Origin: RGIG1681 sp045594425
Lineage (GTDB): Bacteria > Bacillota > Clostridia > Christensenellales > UBA1242
Reading direction: 5' to 3'
Length of the DNA stretch: 64,000 nucleotides
Assembly (NCBI GenBank): GCA_045594425.1
Contig: JAZNYK010000007.1
Span: 124,001-188,000, forward strand
Shown: piece after piece, positions 25,830 to 34,574 of the stretch
Position numbering within the stretch: the stretch's first letter is position 1
How the letters are laid out: the number at the start of each line of letters is the position of its first letter
The notes under the pieces: model-generated
Told to the model about the DNA's origin: nothing
The model's database searches: none
The model's input: only the letters and a program-made list of their open reading frames with translations
Program-made: the position numbers and the translations under genes

Positions 25830-27878
25830 TTATTTAGCCTTACTGCTCTTTCTTGTTCGTTCATAAACCCTATTTCGAACTTTTTCAATCTTAACTTTCT
25901 TTTGGTAAGTTTTGCCTTCTTGTTTGGCCCTTAACTCCTCAATCTTATCACGAAGTTCAATTGCCTTTTCAAAATCAAGAGCCTTAACCGCAACATTCAT
26001 AAGTGCAGTTAAACTTTCAATTTGTCTTGTTATATCTTCTGGCTTCATGCTTGAAGTATCTGTTTCTTTGGTTGTGATTTTTAAAGTATTAACAATATCT
26101 TTGATAATTGTTTTTGGAACAATGCCATGTTCTTCATTATAACGCATTTGTATTTCACGTCTACGATTTGTTTCATCAATTGCTTTTTTTAAACTATCTG
26201 TCATAACATCCGCATACATAACTACTCTGCCTTCTGCATTTCTTGCGGCACGACCAATTGTTTGAATAAGAGCACCTGTGCTTCTTAAAAAACCCTCTTT
26301 GTCTGCATCTAAAATAGCAACTAATTTAACCTCTGGAAGGTCCAAACCCTCTCTCAATAGGTTAATTCCAACCAAAACATCACTTTCACCGCTACGTAGT
26401 TGATTTATGACGGTTATTCGGTCCATGGCTTTAATTTCAGAATGTAAATATGTGGTTTTTATACCCGCTTCACTTAAATATTTAGAAAGTTGCTCTGCCA
26501 TCTTTTTGGTTAAAGTGGTAACAAGTGCCCTGCCACCACTTTCTATTGTTTTGTTTAACTCACCAATAAGGTCATCAACTTGATTTTTAACAGGTTTTAC
26601 CACCACTTCTGGGTCAACAAGCCCAGTTGGTCTGATGATTTGCTCAACAACATTGTCTTGATGAGCCATTTCAAACTGCCCTGGTGTTGCAGACACACAA
26701 ACAATTTGATGATATTTCTTATCAAACTCATCAAATGTTAAAGGTCTGTTATCATAAGCGGACTTTATTCTAAAGCCGTATTCAACCAAACTATCCTTTC
26801 TTGCTCTGTCACCATTATACATTGCCCTGATTTGAGGCAGTGTCATGTGACTTTCATCAACCAAAACCAAGAAATCATCTGGAAAGTAATCTAAAAGCGT
26901 GTATGGTGTTTCACCTGGCTTTCTGCCATCAAAATATCTTGAATAATTTTCAATGCCACTGCAATAACCAATTTCTCGCATCATTTCAATGTCATAACTA
27001 GTTCTTTGTTTCAATCTTTCTGCTTCTAACAATTTGCCTTTTGCGAGCATTTCAGCAACTTCTTCTTCCATATCTTTTTGAATATTTGCCAAACACTCTT
27101 CCATTTTTTCACCACCAACAGCATAGTGTGTTGCTGGATATATTGCGATATGCTCTAATGTGGAAACCGCCCTGCCTGAAACACTTTCAATTTCTGAAAT
27201 GCGGTCAATTTCATCACCAAAAAATTCAATCCTTATATTATGTTCACTGCTGTTTGCAGGAAACACTTCTAAAGTGTCGCCACGAACTCTGAATGTTCCA
27301 CGAACAAAATCAATATCATTGCGTTTGTATTGATTTTCTACAAGCCTTGCAATAATTTCATCTCTAGAAATTTCCATGCCCGGGCGAAGTGAAATTGCTT
27401 GTTTGTGATATTCACTAGGTTCGCCCAAACCATAAATACATGAAACTGAAGCCACAATAATGACATCTCGTCTTTCAAATAGTGCACAAGTTGCTGAATG
27501 TCGAAGTTTGTCAATTTCATCATTAATAGAAAGTTCTTTCTCAATATAAGTATCCGAACTTGCAATGTAGGCTTCTGGTTGATAATAATCGTAATATGAT
27601 ACAAAGTAACCTACTGAATTGTTTGGAAAGAACTCTCTAAACTCGTTGCAAAGTTGAGCAGCAAGTGTTTTATTGTGTGCAATAACAAGCGTTGGTCTTT
27701 GCACCTTTTCAATAATATTTGCCATGGTAAAAGTTTTACCGCTTCCGGTAACACCAAGTAAAACCTGTGTTCTAAGCCCATCATTTAAACCTTCAACCAA
27801 ACTGTTGATTGCTTCAGGTTGGTCGCCTGTAGGCTTAAATTTTGACACTAATTCAAACCTTTTTTCTTCTTTTGCCAT
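25830..27878 (-). CDS. uvrB: excinuclease ABC subunit UvrB
   Basis: 682 residues, typical for UvrB. It has Walker A GVTGSGKTFTMA, the damage-probing beta-hairpin region (YYDYYQPEAYI and SDTYIEKE), helicase motifs such as DESH and the C-terminal UVR domain (LDFEKAIELRDKI) that recruits UvrC. UvrB verifies damage after loading by UvrA. The start is placed at 27878 (MAKEEKRFELVS) because this matches the family N-terminus; GGAG is present but 16 bases away, so initiation may be weak. An in-frame ATG at 27914 lacks support. uvrA follows. Confidence 0.96.
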   Translation of the reverse strand: MAKEEKRFELVSKFKPTGDQPEAINSLVEGLNDGLRTQVLLGVTGSGKTFTMANIIEKVQRPTLVIAHNKTLAAQLCNEFREFFPNNSVGYFVSYYDYYQPEAYIASSDTYIEKELSINDEIDKLRHSATCALFERRDVIIVASVSCIYGLGEPSEYHKQAISLRPGMEISRDEIIARLVENQYKRNDIDFVRGTFRVRGDTLEVFPANSSEHNIRIEFFGDEIDRISEIESVSGRAVSTLEHIAIYPATHYAVGGEKMEECLANIQKDMEEEVAEMLAKGKLLEAERLKQRTSYDIEMMREIGYCSGIENYSRYFDGRKPGETPYTLLDYFPDDFLVLVDESHMTLPQIRAMYNGDRARKDSLVEYGFRIKSAYDNRPLTFDEFDKKYHQIVCVSATPGQFEMAHQDNVVEQIIRPTGLVDPEVVVKPVKNQVDDLIGELNKTIESGGRALVTTLTKKMAEQLSKYLSEAGIKTTYLHSEIKAMDRITVINQLRSGESDVLVGINLLREGLDLPEVKLVAILDADKEGFLRSTGALIQTIGRAARNAEGRVVMYADVMTDSLKKAIDETNRRREIQMRYNEEHGIVPKTIIKDIVNTLKITTKETDTSSMKPEDITRQIESLTALMNVAVKALDFEKAIELRDKIEELRAKQEGKTYQKKVKIEKVRNRVYERTRKSSKAK

Positions 27879-27932
27879 GATTAATTTTATTATTCTCCAA
27901 ATTACATAATACAATCACAATTAGATTAAAAA

Positions 27933-28559
27933 CTATCCATTTTGATTATCACTATAACAAGTGTATCCCAAAAGCAAAGTGCGAAGTTTGTCAACCCCTT
28001 GCTCTTTTTTGTCAAAATTAAATCCGTATGAATTAAGTTCATCTAACAAAGCATCTTTTTGTCTTTCTGGTGTAAAGTCATAATATTCAGGATTATCATA
28101 ATACAAAACCAATCCAATTCGGTCAATTTCTTGAAATTGAATTGCACTTTGCATATCACCAATTTTGTATTGATAATCAACTTTAAATGTATCAAATATC
28201 AAATACCAGCCGTCACCTTCCATTTTTTCTTGAATTTTTTTAAACTCATCCATAGAACATTTAAAGTTATCTTCTTTAGATTTATCATAAATTTTAAAAT
28301 TTTGGAAACTTAACCCCACTGAAAAATCGCCACCAAAGCAAGTTCCACCAAAACCATTACACATTCTAAACCTAACACAAGACATCTTTATTTGATTTTC
28401 CGTCATTTTGGAAAGTTCATCATGTGACTTATTTGTCCAATATAAATCATGGGTTTCACAATTAAACACATTTGTTCCGCCCGCCTTGGTCATGATGTCA
28501 TTGTAATATTCAATATCTTTATCAAGTAGCATCCCTACTTCTACAATTGTCTTTTCCAT
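27933..28559 (-). CDS. conserved hypothetical protein upstream of uvrB
   Basis: 208 residues, no signal peptide or membrane helix, so cytoplasmic. The N-terminus (VEVGMLLDKDIEYYNDIMTKAGGTNVFNCETHDLYW) has the rough layout of a CYTH/class IV cyclase-like start, with a long helix followed by a Glu-Thr-His-Asp-Tyr strand, but the basic/acidic EXEXK motif is not evident, so this is only a suggestion. Several cysteines occur (CVRFRMCNGFGGTC). AGGAG precedes the ATG. It lies 54 bases ahead of uvrB on the same strand and probably shares its transcript. Confidence 0.6.
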   Translation of the reverse strand: MEKTIVEVGMLLDKDIEYYNDIMTKAGGTNVFNCETHDLYWTNKSHDELSKMTENQIKMSCVRFRMCNGFGGTCFGGDFSVGLSFQNFKIYDKSKEDNFKCSMDEFKKIQEKMEGDGWYLIFDTFKVDYQYKIGDMQSAIQFQEIDRIGLVLYYDNPEYYDFTPERQKDALLDELNSYGFNFDKKEQGVDKLRTLLLGYTCYSDNQNG

Positions 28560-28613
28560 AAAAATCTCCTAACAAAGTTATTATAAAACAAAAATACCAT
28601 CTTCGCAATAAAA

Positions 28614-28637
28614 AAAGCATGGACTTAACCATGCTTT
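28614..28637 (-). terminator. second terminator downstream of the ABC exporter
   Basis: A 9-base-pair AAAGCATGG/CCATGCTTT stem (28614-28622 with 28629-28637), followed on the minus strand by T-rich DNA. The 70 bases between it and the next hairpin hold no recognisable gene. Confidence 0.65.
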
Positions 28638-28706
28638 GTTGTATTTTGTTTAAGTGATTTTTATTTGAAATGATAAACAACAGAAAAGGATTAAGATGCA
28701 AGGCAC

Positions 28707-28759
28707 AAAAAAATCCCAAGCAGGAGTTTACTTAACGTAAATGACTGTTTGAGATTTTT
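28707..28759 (-). terminator. long interrupted hairpin after the ABC permease gene
   Basis: Paired segments AAAATC/GAGATTTT, CAAGCAG/CTGTTTG and GTTTAC/GTAAAT build a long stem with bulges around a TTAAC loop, followed on the minus strand by a T run. It ends the exporter operon. Confidence 0.6.
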
Positions 28760-28793
28760 GAAGTAACGCAGCATATTGCTTATTTTATGCCGT

Positions 28794-30497
28794 TTATTCT
28801 CTACGTAATGCATCGATTGGCTGCATATTGCTAGCCTTGATTGCTGGGAACATACCAAAAATCAAACCAATTGCTGTGCAGAAACCAACGCTCATGCCAA
28901 TTACCCAAAGAGGCATACTAATTGTAATACCCATAAAGTGTCCGATGATAGCACAACCTATTGCAGAAATGCCAAGACCAATTGCACCACCAACAAGTGA
29001 AAGCATCAATGCTTCAACTAGGAATTGAACAAGAACTGATGATTTTTTAGCACCAATTGCTTTTCTTATACCTATTTCACGAGTTCTTTCGGTTACTGCA
29101 ACAAGCATAATGTTCATAATACCAATACCACCAATAATAAGTGATACTATTGAAATTACTGTAAGCATAATTGTAAGAGTGTTCATAACACTATCAACAA
29201 TTGATGCAACTGCACTCATTGAAATAATCATAAAGTCACTGCCATACATAAGTGCTTTTTGTGACATAAACGCAGCGGTAACGTCATTTACCCTATCTTC
29301 CATAACATCTTCTGTTTTAAATCTCATATATGCAGATGTCATAGGAAGGTCTGCAAGTTCTTCAATACCTTCTTCTTTAACACCAAGTGGTGTAAGGTTT
29401 GCTTCATCTAAAAGCATATAGCAAGAACCTTTTACTGAATTCATCAAAAGGTCAAAAATAGAAAAATCATCAGAATCTGAATTTGTTGACATTGTTGACA
29501 TCATTGACGCATTATCTTCGCTTAAAACACCAACAATTTTATAAGTTTGTGCATTATCTCTGTTATAGACTTCAGTGATTTCAATTGGGTCTTCTGGAAC
29601 AAGTGCGGCTTTGTATGGAGGTGAAACCAAAACTTCACCTTGGTCATTTTTGATATCTTCAGTTAGTCTTTTAATAACAAACTCATCACTTGTTGTAAAA
29701 TAATCCATATTAACAATCAAGTTATTTCCAGATGCTGTAATGCTGTGAATGCTGTCTTTATAACCAATGTTTTCCATATACATTTGAACAGCCATCTTGA
29801 TTTCATCGGTAACTGGAACTAAAAATTTGAATGTTAAATCAACATATGCTGTAACACCCAAAGAAACTGTTCTATTTAACGCTTCTTGATTGGTTACATT
29901 CTTTCCTAAATATGTTTCAATAAATGCTCTATCAACCAAAAGTTCATCTGCGTTTTGTGGGAAGTTACCTTCAAACTTCAAATCATAAACTTCTGCAAAG
30001 TTCTTGTTTACTGCCATAACAGAGGTTTTGCTTGGCGCTGGTTTTTCTAAATAAACTTTCATTCCATCGTAAATGGTTTTTTCTGAAGAGGTCATATTGT
30101 TATATGTTTCTTCACTTACAACCACTTTATTAAAAACCAAAAAGTCTTCAAGGTTTTCACTATCAGCAACACCAGTTAAATCACTTGAAACAACCGTATT
30201 GTCTGAATAAATAAGTGAGAATGTGTAATAATCTTCATCTTCTGGTTTATGTTGGTTGTTTTGCAAAACATCATAAACACTTTGATATTTCATATTTTTT
30301 GAAGTGCACATCACAATTGAAAGTGTGCTTTGAGTTCTTATTTGAGAAACAACCGCTGTTTGAACGCCAGAAGCAACTGAAGTTAAAAGTGCAACGGTCA
30401 TAACGCCAATGATGATTCCAAGCATTGTAAGAAAACTTCTTAACTTGTTTGTCCATAGTGATTTGCACGCCATTTTTATTGCTTGCCAAAGGTGCAT
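28794..30497 (-). CDS. MacB-type ABC transporter permease (FtsX family)
   Basis: 567 residues. An N-terminal helix in the MacB/FtsX context (MACKSLWTNKLRSFLTMLGIIIGVMTVAL, about 9-37) is followed by a large extracellular domain (about 45-410) and three C-terminal helices with the FtsX signature (GGIGIMNIMLVAVTERTREIGIRKAIGAKK, about 455-484). Such proteins couple ATP hydrolysis to extrusion of peptides or other envelope substrates. The ATG follows the ATPase stop by one base, so the pair is coupled. The divergent TetR gene may control it. The substrate is unknown. Confidence 0.88.
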   Translation of the reverse strand: MHLWQAIKMACKSLWTNKLRSFLTMLGIIIGVMTVALLTSVASGVQTAVVSQIRTQSTLSIVMCTSKNMKYQSVYDVLQNNQHKPEDEDYYTFSLIYSDNTVVSSDLTGVADSENLEDFLVFNKVVVSEETYNNMTSSEKTIYDGMKVYLEKPAPSKTSVMAVNKNFAEVYDLKFEGNFPQNADELLVDRAFIETYLGKNVTNQEALNRTVSLGVTAYVDLTFKFLVPVTDEIKMAVQMYMENIGYKDSIHSITASGNNLIVNMDYFTTSDEFVIKRLTEDIKNDQGEVLVSPPYKAALVPEDPIEITEVYNRDNAQTYKIVGVLSEDNASMMSTMSTNSDSDDFSIFDLLMNSVKGSCYMLLDEANLTPLGVKEEGIEELADLPMTSAYMRFKTEDVMEDRVNDVTAAFMSQKALMYGSDFMIISMSAVASIVDSVMNTLTIMLTVISIVSLIIGGIGIMNIMLVAVTERTREIGIRKAIGAKKSSVLVQFLVEALMLSLVGGAIGLGISAIGCAIIGHFMGITISMPLWVIGMSVGFCTAIGLIFGMFPAIKASNMQPIDALRRE

Positions 30498-30498
30498 A

Positions 30499-31269
30499 TT
30501 ACTCCACCTCCTTTGCTGGTTTTGTTGATGTCTTTTTTGTTGTGCGTTTTTTAGGAAGTTCTCTTAAATTTACTTCGCCATAACTTTCAACGTTCTTTTT
30601 TATATCATCACCATCAATCTTTCCATCGTGAATGCGAACAACTCTTGGCGACATTGCAGCAATCTCATCATTATGAGTGATAATGATAACAGTTGTGCCT
30701 TGGCTGTTCAACTTCTTTAAAATTGCCATGATTTCGTCACCAGTTTTTGAATCAAGGTTTCCTGTTGGTTCATCCGCCAAAATACACATAGGTTTTGTTG
30801 CAAGAGCTCTTGCAATGGCAACTCTTTGTTGTTGACCACCAGAAAGTTCGCTTGGTCTGTGTTTCATACGTTCCTTCATGCCAACCATTTCAAGAGATTC
30901 AATAACCCTTTTATGTCTTTCAGCCTTTGAAATCCCTTGATAAATCATTGGAAGTTCAACATTTTCAAATGCATTAAGATTTTGAAGTAAGTTAAAGCCT
31001 TGAAAAATAAAGCCCATTTTTTTGTTTCTTAAAAACGCGAGTTGATTTTCTGAATAGTGTGAAATTTCAACACCATCAACATAATATTCGCCTTCGGTTG
31101 CGACATCAAGACAACCAACAATATTCATCATTGTTGATTTTCCTGAACCTGATGGACCAATGATTGTAACAAACTCGCCGTCTTCAATTTTTAAAGACAC
31201 ATCATCGAGCGCTTTTACAACATTATCACCCATCTTGTAATACTTTTTTATATTTTTTAATTCAATCAA
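30499..31269 (-). CDS. MacB/LolD-type ABC transporter ATP-binding protein
   Basis: 256 residues. Walker A GPSGSGKSTMMN (about 38-49), Q-loop FIFQGFNLL, signature LSGGQQQRVAIARALA, Walker B CILADEPTGNLD and switch His in IIITHND are all intact. A Lys/Thr-rich tail of about 30 residues follows the core. It powers the permease encoded next. Translation starts at TTG (31269) with AAGGAG eight bases upstream; no ATG or GTG is available in a good position. A promoter with TATAAT at 31301-31306 lies upstream. Confidence 0.92.
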   Translation of the reverse strand: MIELKNIKKYYKMGDNVVKALDDVSLKIEDGEFVTIIGPSGSGKSTMMNIVGCLDVATEGEYYVDGVEISHYSENQLAFLRNKKMGFIFQGFNLLQNLNAFENVELPMIYQGISKAERHKRVIESLEMVGMKERMKHRPSELSGGQQQRVAIARALATKPMCILADEPTGNLDSKTGDEIMAILKKLNSQGTTVIIITHNDEIAAMSPRVVRIHDGKIDGDDIKKNVESYGEVNLRELPKKRTTKKTSTKPAKEVE

Positions 31270-31300
31270 TGTTGTTGCTCCTTAAAAATACTATATCGGT

Positions 31301-31329
31301 ATTATAATCTAATCTAAAAGAAATAGTAA
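31301..31329 (-). promoter_or_regulatory. promoter of the ABC exporter operon
   Basis: On the minus strand TTACTA (31324-31329) and TATAAT (31301-31306) with a 17-base spacer, ahead of the TTG start of the ATPase gene. Confidence 0.6.
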
Positions 31330-31394
31330 CTATTTTTACAATATTTTTACCAAAAAATAATAAATTGGAAATATTCATGAATTATTATGAATAT

Positions 31395-31478
31395 GTGTTA
31401 CAACAAAATAAATGTGTAACTATTTCCAAAGTGTGTTATTACCCGCATTTAGATAATAATTAAAATTTGGTGTAACAC
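31395..31478. promoter_or_regulatory. cluster of GTGTTAC-type inverted repeats, candidate TetR operators
   Basis: Between the divergent exporter and TetR genes lie GTTACA/TGTAAC (31397-31402 with 31415-31420), a nearby GTGTGTTATTAC, and the palindrome GTGTAACAC (31470-31478). Repeated arms in a divergent control region next to a TetR gene suggest autoregulation and exporter control. Confidence 0.45.
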
Positions 31479-31540
31479 GCAAAATTTAGTTGCTAATTTA
31501 AAAAGATTTAATTATTTTATCACCATAAGGAGATTATATT

Positions 31541-32071
31541 ATGAACGAAACACAAGAAAAAGAAAGTTTAACAAGAGATTATATTTTTCAAGCATTTCAT
31601 CAACTTCTTCAAACAAATCATTATAACGACATCTCTGTTTGCAATATAACAGAAAAAGCAGGTGTTTCTAGAATGTCTTTTTACAGAAATTTTAAATCTA
31701 AAGACGACTTAACATTTAAAGCAATTGAAAAAATCTCTCTAAAGTTAAAAAAAGAATTTGATAACAACTGCAATTTATACAATATAACAAAAACATTATT
31801 CCAAATGATGTCAGACAACAAAACAATTGTGAAGTCTTTTGAAAACTCTGAAATATCAAAAACCTTGATAGACACTGCCGTTGAAAACCTAAAAGACTCA
31901 TTCCCTTATGACCACATAAACAAAACAAACAAATATTTACCATTATATTATTTTGGTGCACTTTCAAGAGTTGCTGTTGAATGGTTTAAAAACAATTGCG
32001 AAGAAACCCCTGAAGAAATGGCAAAATTTATAAGTGGACTTATTAATGAAGAACCTCATGACAACGCATAA
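31541..32071 (+). CDS. TetR/AcrR-family transcriptional regulator
   Basis: 176 residues. The N-terminal DNA-binding domain is clear: RDYIFQAFHQLLQTNHYNDISVCNITEKAGVSRMSFYRNFKSKDDL (about 9-54), with recognition helix VSRMSFYRNF. The C-terminal ligand/dimer domain is short and not assigned. AAGGAG precedes the ATG. It is divergent from the MacB-type exporter, with inverted repeats in the shared control region, so it most likely represses that exporter and itself. The stop codon is followed by one copy of the dispersed palindrome. Confidence 0.88.
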   Translation: MNETQEKESLTRDYIFQAFHQLLQTNHYNDISVCNITEKAGVSRMSFYRNFKSKDDLTFKAIEKISLKLKKEFDNNCNLYNITKTLFQMMSDNKTIVKSFENSEISKTLIDTAVENLKDSFPYDHINKTNKYLPLYYFGALSRVAVEWFKNNCEETPEEMAKFISGLINEEPHDNA

Positions 32072-32108
32072 AACCTGAATTTTTCACTATTATGTTAAAC
32101 ATAACACC
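32065..32108. repeat. dispersed palindromic repeat, copy after tetR
   Basis: Core TTATGT-TAA-ACATAA at 32090-32104, followed by CACC. On the minus strand the unit reads GGTGTTATG..., then ATTCAGG and TTATGCG, resembling the flank of the copy at 34.5 kb. It overlaps the tetR stop codon. Confidence 0.55.
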
Positions 32109-32158
32109 GCAAACTTACCCGTTATTTTTGCAAAAACAAATTCATTTTTAACGAATGG

Positions 32159-32187
32159 TTGACAAATAAAAATTTTGAGGTTATAAT
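32159..32187 (+). promoter_or_regulatory. glyS promoter
   Basis: Consensus TTGACA (32159-32164) and TATAAT (32182-32187) with a 17-base spacer; transcription would begin near 32194, at the start of the T-box leader. Confidence 0.85.
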
Positions 32188-32193
32188 AACGCC

Positions 32194-32440
32194 ATACAAT
32201 TGCGATGAAAAAGAATAGTAAACTTGAAGGTTACTTTTAGCGAGTTTCAGATGGTGCAAGTGAAACAGCAAACACAAGTTGAAGGCGCTTTGGAGCGATT
32301 TTTTAAAAAAGTGAGTATTCCCTTTGGGAATGCTAATAAGGGTGGAACCACGGGTCTAATCTCTCGCCCCTTGCAAATTGAATAAACTATTTATTCTTTT
32401 TGCCAGCGGAATGCGAAAAGATTAGGCCTTTTGTTTTGGC
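32194..32440 (+). promoter_or_regulatory. glycine T-box riboswitch
   Basis: The leader holds the T-box core AGGGTGGAACCACGG at 32339-32353, a stem I with GATGGTGCAAG-like distal loop, and a specifier candidate GGC (Gly) at 32284-32286 just after GAA. The terminator is formed by GGTCTAATCT (32353-32362) with AGATTAGGCC (32419-32428) followed by TTTTGTTTT. Uncharged tRNA-Gly would stabilise the antiterminator and allow transcription of glyS. Confidence 0.93.
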
Positions 32441-32474
32441 TTAAAAACAAAATAAATTTTTAGGAGAAACAAAT

Positions 32475-33848
32475 ATGAAAAACTTAACAATGGACAAACT
32501 CGTTTCACATTGCAAGAACACAGGTATTGTTTATCCTGGTTCAGACATCTATGATGGTCTTGCAAACACTTGGGATTACGGCCCAGTTGGTGTGGAACTC
32601 AAAAACAACATCAAAAGAGTTTGGTGGAAAAGATTCGTTCAAGAATCTGAAAACAGTTATGGTGTTGACGCTGCAATCCTTATGAACCCTAGAGTTTGGG
32701 AGGCTTCTGGACACGTTGCATCATTCACCGACCCAAAGATGGACTGCAAATCTTGTAAAGCAAGAATGAGGGCAGATAACCTTATCGACACATATTCAAA
32801 AGGCACTGTTAACCCAGATGCAATGACAAATGAAGAAATGGAAGCATACATTAACGAACATCATGTTAACTGCCCTGTTTGTGGAAACTTTAACTGGACA
32901 CCTATTCGTCAATTCCATTTGATGTTCCAAACTTCACGTGACATCACTGGTGGCGCAGATGACGTTATTTATCTTCGTCCAGAAACTGCTCAGGGTGAAT
33001 TTGTTAACTTTATGAACGTTCAAAGAACAACCAGAGCAAAAGTTCCATTTGGTATCGGACAAATCGGAAAAGCATTCAGAAATGAAATCACACCAGGAAA
33101 CTTTACATTTAGAACCATTGAATTTGAACAAATGGAACACCAACTTTTCTGTAAAAACGAAGAATCTGGTTTTGATTTCTACGCAAAATACAAAAAAGAT
33201 GCCTATGATTTCCTTATTGACCTTGGATTTAACAAAGAAAGTTTGAACTATAAAGACCATGAAAAACTTGCACACTATGCAAAAGCCGCTTGTGATATTA
33301 TCTTTAAATATCCATTTGGATGGAATGAACTTAATGGTATTCACTATAGAACAGACTATGATTTGTCTCGTCATCAAGAATATTCTGGAAAAAATATGCT
33401 TTATATTGACCCAGTAACAAATGAAAAATATGTTCCACACGTTGTTGAATATTCAATTGGTGCCGACAGACTTACACTTGCTGTTCTTTGTGAATTTTAT
33501 GATGAAGAACAACTTGAAGGTGGCGACACAAGAATCGTTTATAGATTCCACCCTGCCATTGCACCATACAAGGTTGCTGTTCTTCCTCTTCAAAAGAACT
33601 TATCTGAAAAAGCAAGAGAAATCTACAAAAAACTTTCAAAACACTTCATGTGCACATATGATGAATCTGGTTCTATCGGAAAAAGATATCGCCGTCAAGA
33701 CCAAATTGGAACACCTTTCTGCGTAACTATTGATTTTGACACACTTGAAAATGGAACTGTTACAGTTCGTGACAGAGATTCTATGGAACAAATCAGACTT
33801 TCAGTTGATGAACTCATCAAACACGTTGAAGACAAAATTATGTTTTAA
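32475..33848 (+). CDS. glyS: glycyl-tRNA synthetase (single-chain type)
   Basis: 457 residues, the alpha2-type glycyl-tRNA synthetase. It shows the family N-terminus NTGIVYPGSDIYDGLANTW, zinc-type cysteines (CKSCKAR and CPVCGNFNW), motif 2 FRNEITPGNFTFRTIEFEQME and motif 3 GADRLTLAVL, followed by the anticodon-binding domain (KVAVLPLQKNLSEKAREIY...). It charges tRNA-Gly in the cytoplasm. AGGAG precedes the ATG. Expression is controlled by the glycine T-box upstream, and a strong terminator follows, so it is a single-gene unit. Confidence 0.96.
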   Translation: MKNLTMDKLVSHCKNTGIVYPGSDIYDGLANTWDYGPVGVELKNNIKRVWWKRFVQESENSYGVDAAILMNPRVWEASGHVASFTDPKMDCKSCKARMRADNLIDTYSKGTVNPDAMTNEEMEAYINEHHVNCPVCGNFNWTPIRQFHLMFQTSRDITGGADDVIYLRPETAQGEFVNFMNVQRTTRAKVPFGIGQIGKAFRNEITPGNFTFRTIEFEQMEHQLFCKNEESGFDFYAKYKKDAYDFLIDLGFNKESLNYKDHEKLAHYAKAACDIIFKYPFGWNELNGIHYRTDYDLSRHQEYSGKNMLYIDPVTNEKYVPHVVEYSIGADRLTLAVLCEFYDEEQLEGGDTRIVYRFHPAIAPYKVAVLPLQKNLSEKAREIYKKLSKHFMCTYDESGSIGKRYRRQDQIGTPFCVTIDFDTLENGTVTVRDRDSMEQIRLSVDELIKHVEDKIMF

Positions 33849-33856
33849 AACTAAAT

Positions 33857-33884
33857 AAAAACACCGCTAAACAGCGGTGTTTTT
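33857..33884. terminator. glyS terminator, probably bidirectional
   Basis: GC-rich stem AACACCGCT/AGCGGTGTT around an AAAC loop, with A and T runs on either side, between convergent genes. Confidence 0.9.
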
Positions 33885-33889
33885 TATTT

Positions 33890-34450
33890 TTATTGCATTT
33901 GTTGTGCAGCAGCAACTTTTTCAGAAGCAGGACTTGTTGCACCTCTTTTTAATCCAGATGGCTTTGCTTTTAATGCAAACTCATCTTCTAATTGTTTAAC
34001 TCTCGCTTGCAAACTTTCAATGTGGTCTTCAAGCAATCTTGAGCGTCCAACTGGACCACCAGCAAGCATTCTATAAAGAGTATCAAACTTTTGTTTTAAA
34101 TCAACATAATCAGATAGTTCAGAAAATCTAACTTCACCATCTTTTAATGTTCGCTTGTCACTTATTTTGCCACCACGTGCAAAATATCTATCTTTTTTGA
34201 GTCTAGCAATAATTTTTGCTTTCTTTTCTGGCCATCTTTCCATAAAATCACTATTTCTTTGAGCAAGGTCTGCACTGTATGTGTAAACCTCCTCCTTAAT
34301 TTCAGGATATTCTTCATTTATGTAACTTTTTATGCAGTAATGTTTCTTATTTAACCAAACGTATTTATTGTAATCTGAAATAACAGCACGAAGTTCAATA
34401 TATTCTGGACTTTGACTAGATAATTGTTCTTTTTGTTGTTCTGTTAACAT
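33890..34450 (-). CDS. hypothetical cytoplasmic protein with coiled coil
   Basis: 186 residues, no signal or membrane helix. The N-terminal part is Tyr/Lys/Glu-rich and helical; about 135-160 (SRLLEDHIESLQARVKQLEDEF) is a predicted coiled coil, followed by a basic, Ala/Ser-rich tail. No family is recognised. The start has AAAGGGAG upstream and a strong promoter at 34480-34508. The upstream gap also carries one copy of the dispersed palindrome. The shape fits a structural or adaptor protein rather than an enzyme. Confidence 0.65.
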   Translation of the reverse strand: MLTEQQKEQLSSQSPEYIELRAVISDYNKYVWLNKKHYCIKSYINEEYPEIKEEVYTYSADLAQRNSDFMERWPEKKAKIIARLKKDRYFARGGKISDKRTLKDGEVRFSELSDYVDLKQKFDTLYRMLAGGPVGRSRLLEDHIESLQARVKQLEDEFALKAKPSGLKRGATSPASEKVAAAQQMQ

Positions 34451-34479
34451 TGTTTTACTCCCTTTCTTTGATTGTATCT

Positions 34480-34508
34480 ATTATACCATATTTTAACTGA
34501 TTTGTAAA
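34480..34508 (-). promoter_or_regulatory. promoter of the coiled-coil hypothetical gene
   Basis: On the minus strand TTTACA (34503-34508) and TATAAT (34480-34485) with a 17-base spacer. The dispersed palindrome begins about 20 bases upstream of the -35 element. Confidence 0.75.
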
Positions 34509-34528
34509 TAGCAAATTGATATTATAAC

Positions 34529-34574
34529 CCTCGTAACTCCTGAAATTATCGATGTTATGTTTAACATAACACCC
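34529..34574. repeat. dispersed palindromic repeat, copy at 34.5 kb
   Basis: Arms TGTTATGTT (34553-34561) and AACATAACA (34563-34571), with flank CCTCGTAAC at 34529-34537 shared with the copy at 49.5 kb. It touches the stop codon of the upstream gene. Confidence 0.65.

Noticed and set aside
27879..27932. LexA/DinR box before uvrB
   Set aside because: No CGAAC-N4-GTTCG-like sequence was found in the gap.
28560..28793. Attachment site or mobile element remnant
   Set aside because: The gap has two hairpins that act as terminators, but no direct repeats, integrase or transposase fragment.
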